A stretch of DNA of 15,112 nt from Candidatus Aminicenantota bacterium (GTDB lineage Bacteria; Acidobacteriota; Aminicenantia; UBA2199). Within the stretch, counting starts at the first letter, position 1, and the number at the start of each line of letters is the position of its first letter. Below the pieces are notes generated by a model, which saw only the letters and a program-made list of their open reading frames with translations, did no database searches and was not told where the DNA came from. The DNA is taken from assembly GCA_024644125.1 (NCBI GenBank), contig JAHELQ010000074.1, positions 1 to 15,112 on the forward strand, in the 5' to 3' direction. Shown one piece after another: positions 12,754-15,112 of the stretch. Position numbers and translations under genes: made by a program.

Positions 12754-13326
12754 CTATTTCTCCGCTAGCGCCGCTTCAATAGCAGTCGTCACCTTCTCGC
12801 TTTCCGGTTTTTCCGGAGTTTGGAAGCGGGTGATGATGGTTCCATCGCGGCCGATTAAAAATTTGGTGAAATTCCATTGAATATCGCCCGCGAATTTGGG
12901 ATTCGTCGCTTCCTGAGTCAGAAATTTGTACAATGGATGCTGGTCTTCCCCCAAAACCGAAATCTTCGAAAACATGGGAAATGTCACTCCGAAATTGACA
13001 GAACAGAATTCTTTAATTTCAGCGTCAGTCCCCGGTTCCTGGTTTCGGAAGTTGTTGGCCGGGAATCCCAGAACCAGAAAACCTTGATCTTTGTATTTCT
13101 CATACACTTTTTCCAATCCCTCGTATTGATTGGCGAATCCACATTTACTGGCCACGTTGACAATCATGAGTACCTTCCCCTTGTATTGGGACAACGAGAC
13201 CGGCTTCCCATCGATATCTTTCATCTCAAAATCATAGATCGACGACGTTTCTCCAACCGGCGTGAAAGCCGGAAGGACGGGTGCAAGTATTGACACGCAT
13301 AACATTAGAGCCATTACTCTTTCCAT
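12754..13326 (-). CDS. Exported glutathione peroxidase family thiol peroxidase (190 aa)
   Basis: Reduces hydroperoxides, and by family precedent in bacteria uses thioredoxin rather than glutathione. The catalytic tetrad is visible: peroxidatic Cys 62 (NVASKCGF), Gln 96 (FRNQEPG), and Trp 151-Asn 152 (WNFTKFLIG). Cys 108 in EIKEFCS is a candidate resolving Cys. The enzyme is the Cys, not the selenocysteine, form. A hydrophobic N-terminus (MALMLCVSILAPVLPAF) is an added signal peptide, so the enzyme is likely periplasmic; most bacterial homologues are cytoplasmic and about 160 residues long. Two ATGs abut (13329, 13326). AAGGAG at 13338-13333 lies three and six bases away, favouring the second. 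It has its own promoter. Confidence 0.93.
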   Translation of the reverse strand: MERVMALMLCVSILAPVLPAFTPVGETSSIYDFEMKDIDGKPVSLSQYKGKVLMIVNVASKCGFANQYEGLEKVYEKYKDQGFLVLGFPANNFRNQEPGTDAEIKEFCSVNFGVTFPMFSKISVLGEDQHPLYKFLTQEATNPKFAGDIQWNFTKFLIGRDGTIITRFQTPEKPESEKVTTAIEAALAEK

Positions 13327-13361
13327 CATTATCTCCTTACATAATCTCTCCGTTTCTCTGG

Positions 13362-13390
13362 CTTATATCAGATATTTTTCTATTTGTAAA
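13362..13390 (-). promoter_or_regulatory. Promoter of the glutathione peroxidase gene
   Basis: On the minus strand TTTACA (13390-13385), a 17-base spacer and TATAAG (13367-13362) make a good sigma-70 match. The start near 13355 gives a leader of about 28 bases. It lies just after the stop of the preceding gene on the same strand (13405), so the two are separately promoted. Confidence 0.55.
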
Positions 13391-13404
13391 GGCGGGGATG
13401 CCGG

Positions 13405-13956
13405 TTAGAGTTTCATGGCCGGCTCGCTTTTACCGATCCAGCATACATTGATGGCTTTTTGTTCGCCGAAGAAGGCTCCTTCGGCGATGGTGCCGAATAA
13501 AAAAACCGCTTCTCCGACTGCGTAATTCCTTAAATCTCCAATAATGGTGAATTTCTTTTTATCTTCGGTTTCGAGAACCTGATGCAAAATATTGGTGTCG
13601 ACCAATTTACCTTTCAAGCAAATGGGCTTCGGTTCAACTGTTTCGTCCCGAACCGGTTCTATTACATAATTTTTTTCCGAAACCACCTTAACCTGGCTTA
13701 GATCCGACCAATCCTGCCATGTGTAACTGGCGGTGATGGGCGTCATCAATTGCAGCGGACCATTCGGCCGGGCGCGAAATTCGAATGTCCGCTCGCCGGT
13801 CGATGTGTCTTCGTCTTTTGGAATCAATTCCGCTTCCGTCCATCCGGTGGTTCTGGTAACGCCGACGGCGAAGATATGAATCACCGGAGGATAAGCCGGC
13901 AGTTTGTGAACCCGGACCCAGTTCACACCATATACGAGTTTTTTGTGGCTGGCCAT
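13405..13956 (-). CDS. Unrecognised protein with OB-fold-like C-terminus (183 aa)
   Basis: I do not recognise this protein. There is no signal peptide or membrane segment, so it is likely cytoplasmic. The N-terminal part (1-100) is beta-rich, with a HIFAVGVTRTTGWTEAELIP segment (27-46) and FEFRARPNGP (58-67). A proline/acid linker (about 100-112) joins it to a C-terminal domain (113-175) whose pattern LKGKLV...IIGDLRNYAVGEAVFLFG looks like a small OB-fold of the kind that measures a coated or additive-like ligand, but no residue proves it. Start: ATG 13956 has AAGGAG (13967-13962) with a five-base spacer; an in-frame upstream ATG at 13974 lacks one. It reads toward the glutathione peroxidase gene, 75 bases away, and could be co-transcribed with it. 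Confidence 0.7.
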   Translation of the reverse strand: MASHKKLVYGVNWVRVHKLPAYPPVIHIFAVGVTRTTGWTEAELIPKDEDTSTGERTFEFRARPNGPLQLMTPITASYTWQDWSDLSQVKVVSEKNYVIEPVRDETVEPKPICLKGKLVDTNILHQVLETEDKKKFTIIGDLRNYAVGEAVFLFGTIAEGAFFGEQKAINVCWIGKSEPAMKL

Positions 13957-14028
13957 GGTTTCTCCTTCAATCATTCACACACAAAAAAATAGCTTCCTTT
14001 ACAAGTTTCAAAAAAAATAGGTCTCCCT

Positions 14029-14049
14029 AATATACCATTTTGTATACCA
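14029..14049 (-). promoter_or_regulatory. Extended -10 box with overlapping direct repeat
   Basis: On the minus strand TGGTATATT (14037-14029) fits an extended -10 element for the gene starting at 13956. On the plus strand the same bases form a direct repeat, TATACCA at 14031-14037 and again at 14043-14049, a 12-base spacing that could be an operator. The -35 region is poor. Confidence 0.35.
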
Positions 14050-14095
14050 ATTTAAAAGGTTCCTCATGGAAAATATTCACCTTTGACCTTTCGCT

Positions 14096-14121
14096 GACTG
14101 CTATAAGTCCTAATAGCAGTC
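14096..14121. repeat. Perfect 9-bp hairpin
   Basis: GACTGCTAT (14096-14104) and ATAGCAGTC (14113-14121) are exact reverse complements with an eight-base loop. A T-rich run follows at about 14136 on the plus strand, too far away for a standard terminator. The role is unknown. Confidence 0.45.
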
Positions 14122-14209
14122 GTTTGCGGAGGTCACTTTTTCTATTGACAAAAATATAAACCTGGTTAACAGAATTTTGTCGCATTCTTTTACCGGTATC
14201 TCATTCATT

Positions 14210-14305
14210 CTAATTGCCTTGATTATCTTCTTCCGTTTTTGCGAAGCTCTTAATCAGAACCAGGCGCTTCCTATTTTTTATAAGAAGCAAAAAAATAGAT
14301 CTCAT
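14210..14305 (-). CDS. Possible small ORF (31 aa) with strong ribosome site
   Basis: ATG at 14305 is preceded by AAAGGAG with a six-base spacer, as good as the sites of the real genes here. The 31-residue product starts MRSIFLLLIKNRKRLVLIKS and ends in a polar tail (FAKTEEDNQGN). A hydrophobic start followed by basic residues could be a small membrane peptide, or the front end of a lost gene. No family is recognised, and its stop is followed by further stops in frame. Confidence 0.25.
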   Translation of the reverse strand: MRSIFLLLIKNRKRLVLIKSFAKTEEDNQGN

Positions 14306-14447
14306 CACATTCTCCTTTATTTGAGTATCGAAATTCAAGATTGTTTATTGTACCAATCATCGGTCCCCAAAAAATATCAAATTGGGCTCAAAAATTAGTA
14401 AAATCAAATCAGATAGATACAACGATTGAGTTTCCAGTGGAAGATCT

Positions 14448-14506
14448 GGGGACAGGCGAAGCAGCATTCTTCTTCGGTAAGAAGCGTCGATCGAAGGCTT
14501 CGATGG
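14448..14506 (+). repeat. Partial copy of the REP-like dispersed repeat
   Basis: GGGGACAGG (14448-14456) is followed by CATTCTTCTTCGG (14465-14477) and the near-palindrome at 14488-14506, whose 19 bases exactly match the reverse complement of 4866-4884. Flanking bases also agree in part (GGGGGTTGAA here against GGCGGGTTCGA there). It is shorter than the copy at 4805-4986 and lies in the opposite orientation, just upstream of the peptidase gene. Confidence 0.6.
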
Positions 14507-14572
14507 GGGTTGAACTTTTGCGGAGTTTTGTCGTATGATATCTTTTAACTTATGGAATTAAAGGAGAATATG

Positions 14573-15112
14573 ATGACAAAATGGGAGTACATAATTGTGA
14601 TAATAACCATTGTGAGTAGTATAACATTGATGCCCCTGATGGGGGAGGCGGCCGCGGATGGCGCGAAAAAAGCCATTGATCCGGCCAATTTAGATACAAG
14701 CGTTTTGCCGGGCCAGGACTTTGCCCGCTATTCTTCGGGTAATTGGGAGAAGATGAATCCGATCCCCGGCGAATACAGCCGTTGGGGTGCGTTTGAGGAA
14801 TTGATGGAAAAAAATCTGGCGGATCTCAGAGGAATTCTCGAATCCGCCGCTGCTCTGAAAAACGCGCCCAAAGGCAGCAATGTCCAGAAAATCGGAGACT
14901 TTTTCGCCAGCGGTATGGATATCGAAAAAATCGAAGCTGATGGCCTAAAACCGCTAAAAGAGGAATTCGAAAAGATTGGAAACCTGAAAACCACAGCGGA
15001 TGTACAGTCTATGGTGGCGCGATTCCACACCAGAGGTATGGGGATTTTGTTCCATTTCCTGGTGATGCAGGATAAAAAGAACAGCGAGATGAATATTCCC
15101 TGGGTATACCAG
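14573..15112 (+). CDS. M13 family metallopeptidase, N-terminal part (runs off window)
   Basis: 180 codons are visible with no stop. A signal peptide (residues 1 to about 27, ending GEAAA) is followed by the conserved N-terminal block of M13 (neprilysin/PepO-like) zinc peptidases: LDTSVLPGQDFARYSSGNW (40-58) and MNPIPGEYSRWGAFEEL (61-77). The family usually reads PG-DFY-Y-NG-W---NPIP----RWG-F-EL. Family members cleave small peptides. The zinc motifs HExxH and ExxxD lie far downstream and outside the window, so activity cannot be judged. AAGGAG at 14561-14566 is three bases from ATG 14570 and six from ATG 14573; the latter is chosen. The product is probably periplasmic or surface-exposed. Confidence 0.9.
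   Translation, partial: MTKWEYIIVIITIVSSITLMPLMGEAAADGAKKAIDPANLDTSVLPGQDFARYSSGNWEKMNPIPGEYSRWGAFEELMEKNLADLRGILESAAALKNAPKGSNVQKIGDFFASGMDIEKIEADGLKPLKEEFEKIGNLKTTADVQSMVARFHTRGMGILFHFLVMQDKKNSEMNIPWVYQ

Larger units (their letters stand above)
13957..14572. other. Long divergent intergenic region
   Basis: About 616 bases separate the minus-strand gene starting at 13956 from the M13 peptidase. Visible in it are a TATACCA direct repeat over an extended -10 box (14029-14049), a 9-bp hairpin (14096-14121), a TTGACA box (14145-14150) without a convincing -10 partner, a possible 31-codon ORF on the minus strand (14210-14305) and a REP-like piece (14448-14506). No larger gene or remnant is recognised. 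Confidence 0.5.

Overview
The window reads as chromosomal DNA of a diderm (outer-membrane) bacterium that is not a classical enteric. The diderm call rests on a ydbH-ynbE-ydbL type intermembrane bridge operon, a lipoprotein, Sec and Tat exported proteins and an M13-type metallopeptidase. Strong AAGGAG/GGAGG ribosome sites precede most genes. The beta-propeller lipoprotein, the HEAT-repeat exported proteins and the Tat aldo/keto reductase with ferredoxin-like C-terminus are reminiscent of Acidobacteria/Aminicenantes-like lineages, but this is only a guess.

Region 1 (1-1013) is a graveyard. It holds a minus-strand RHS/YD-repeat fragment, a REP-like palindromic element bounded by GGGACAGG/CCTGTCCCC, and a fossil of the C-terminal part of an IS4-type transposase that lacks any start codon.

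Region 2 (about 870-4686) is the most interesting part: a very AT-rich (about one third G+C by spot count, against about 55% in the flanks), tightly packed plus-strand cassette that looks like a RiPP (ribosomally made, post-translationally modified peptide) system. It encodes a 53-residue Cys-containing precursor peptide, a full radical SAM/SPASM maturase, an overlapping beta-propeller-like lipoprotein, and a second, compact radical SAM/SPASM protein translationally coupled to it. The precursor gene is bracketed by a perfect 15-bp inverted repeat and ends inside an 11-bp AT-rich hairpin. A TTGACA/extended -10 promoter lies upstream.

Region 3 (4687-5131) is a REP-like dispersed repeat. A copy of its core recurs inverted near 14.5 kb. 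Region 4 (5132-6436) is a Tat-exported aldo/keto reductase with two C-terminal 4Fe-4S motifs, ending at a GC-rich hairpin shared with the convergent operon.

Region 5 (6489-9770, minus) is ydbH-ynbE-ydbL in that transcription order with overlapping or near-overlapping genes. Its near-consensus promoter sits so close to the ydbH start that the mRNA should be nearly leaderless. A divergent promoter drives a short CDF/TMEM163-like cation transporter (9917-10546). Region 6 (10628-12704) is a two-gene operon of exported HEAT-repeat proteins with an alternating two-repeat pattern.

Region 7 (12754-13956, minus) holds an exported thioredoxin-type glutathione peroxidase with its own promoter and an unrecognised two-part protein. 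Region 8 (13957-14572) is a long intergenic stretch with a hairpin, a possible 31-residue ORF and a REP-like piece. It is followed by the N-terminal part of an M13 (neprilysin/PepO-like) metallopeptidase that runs off the window.
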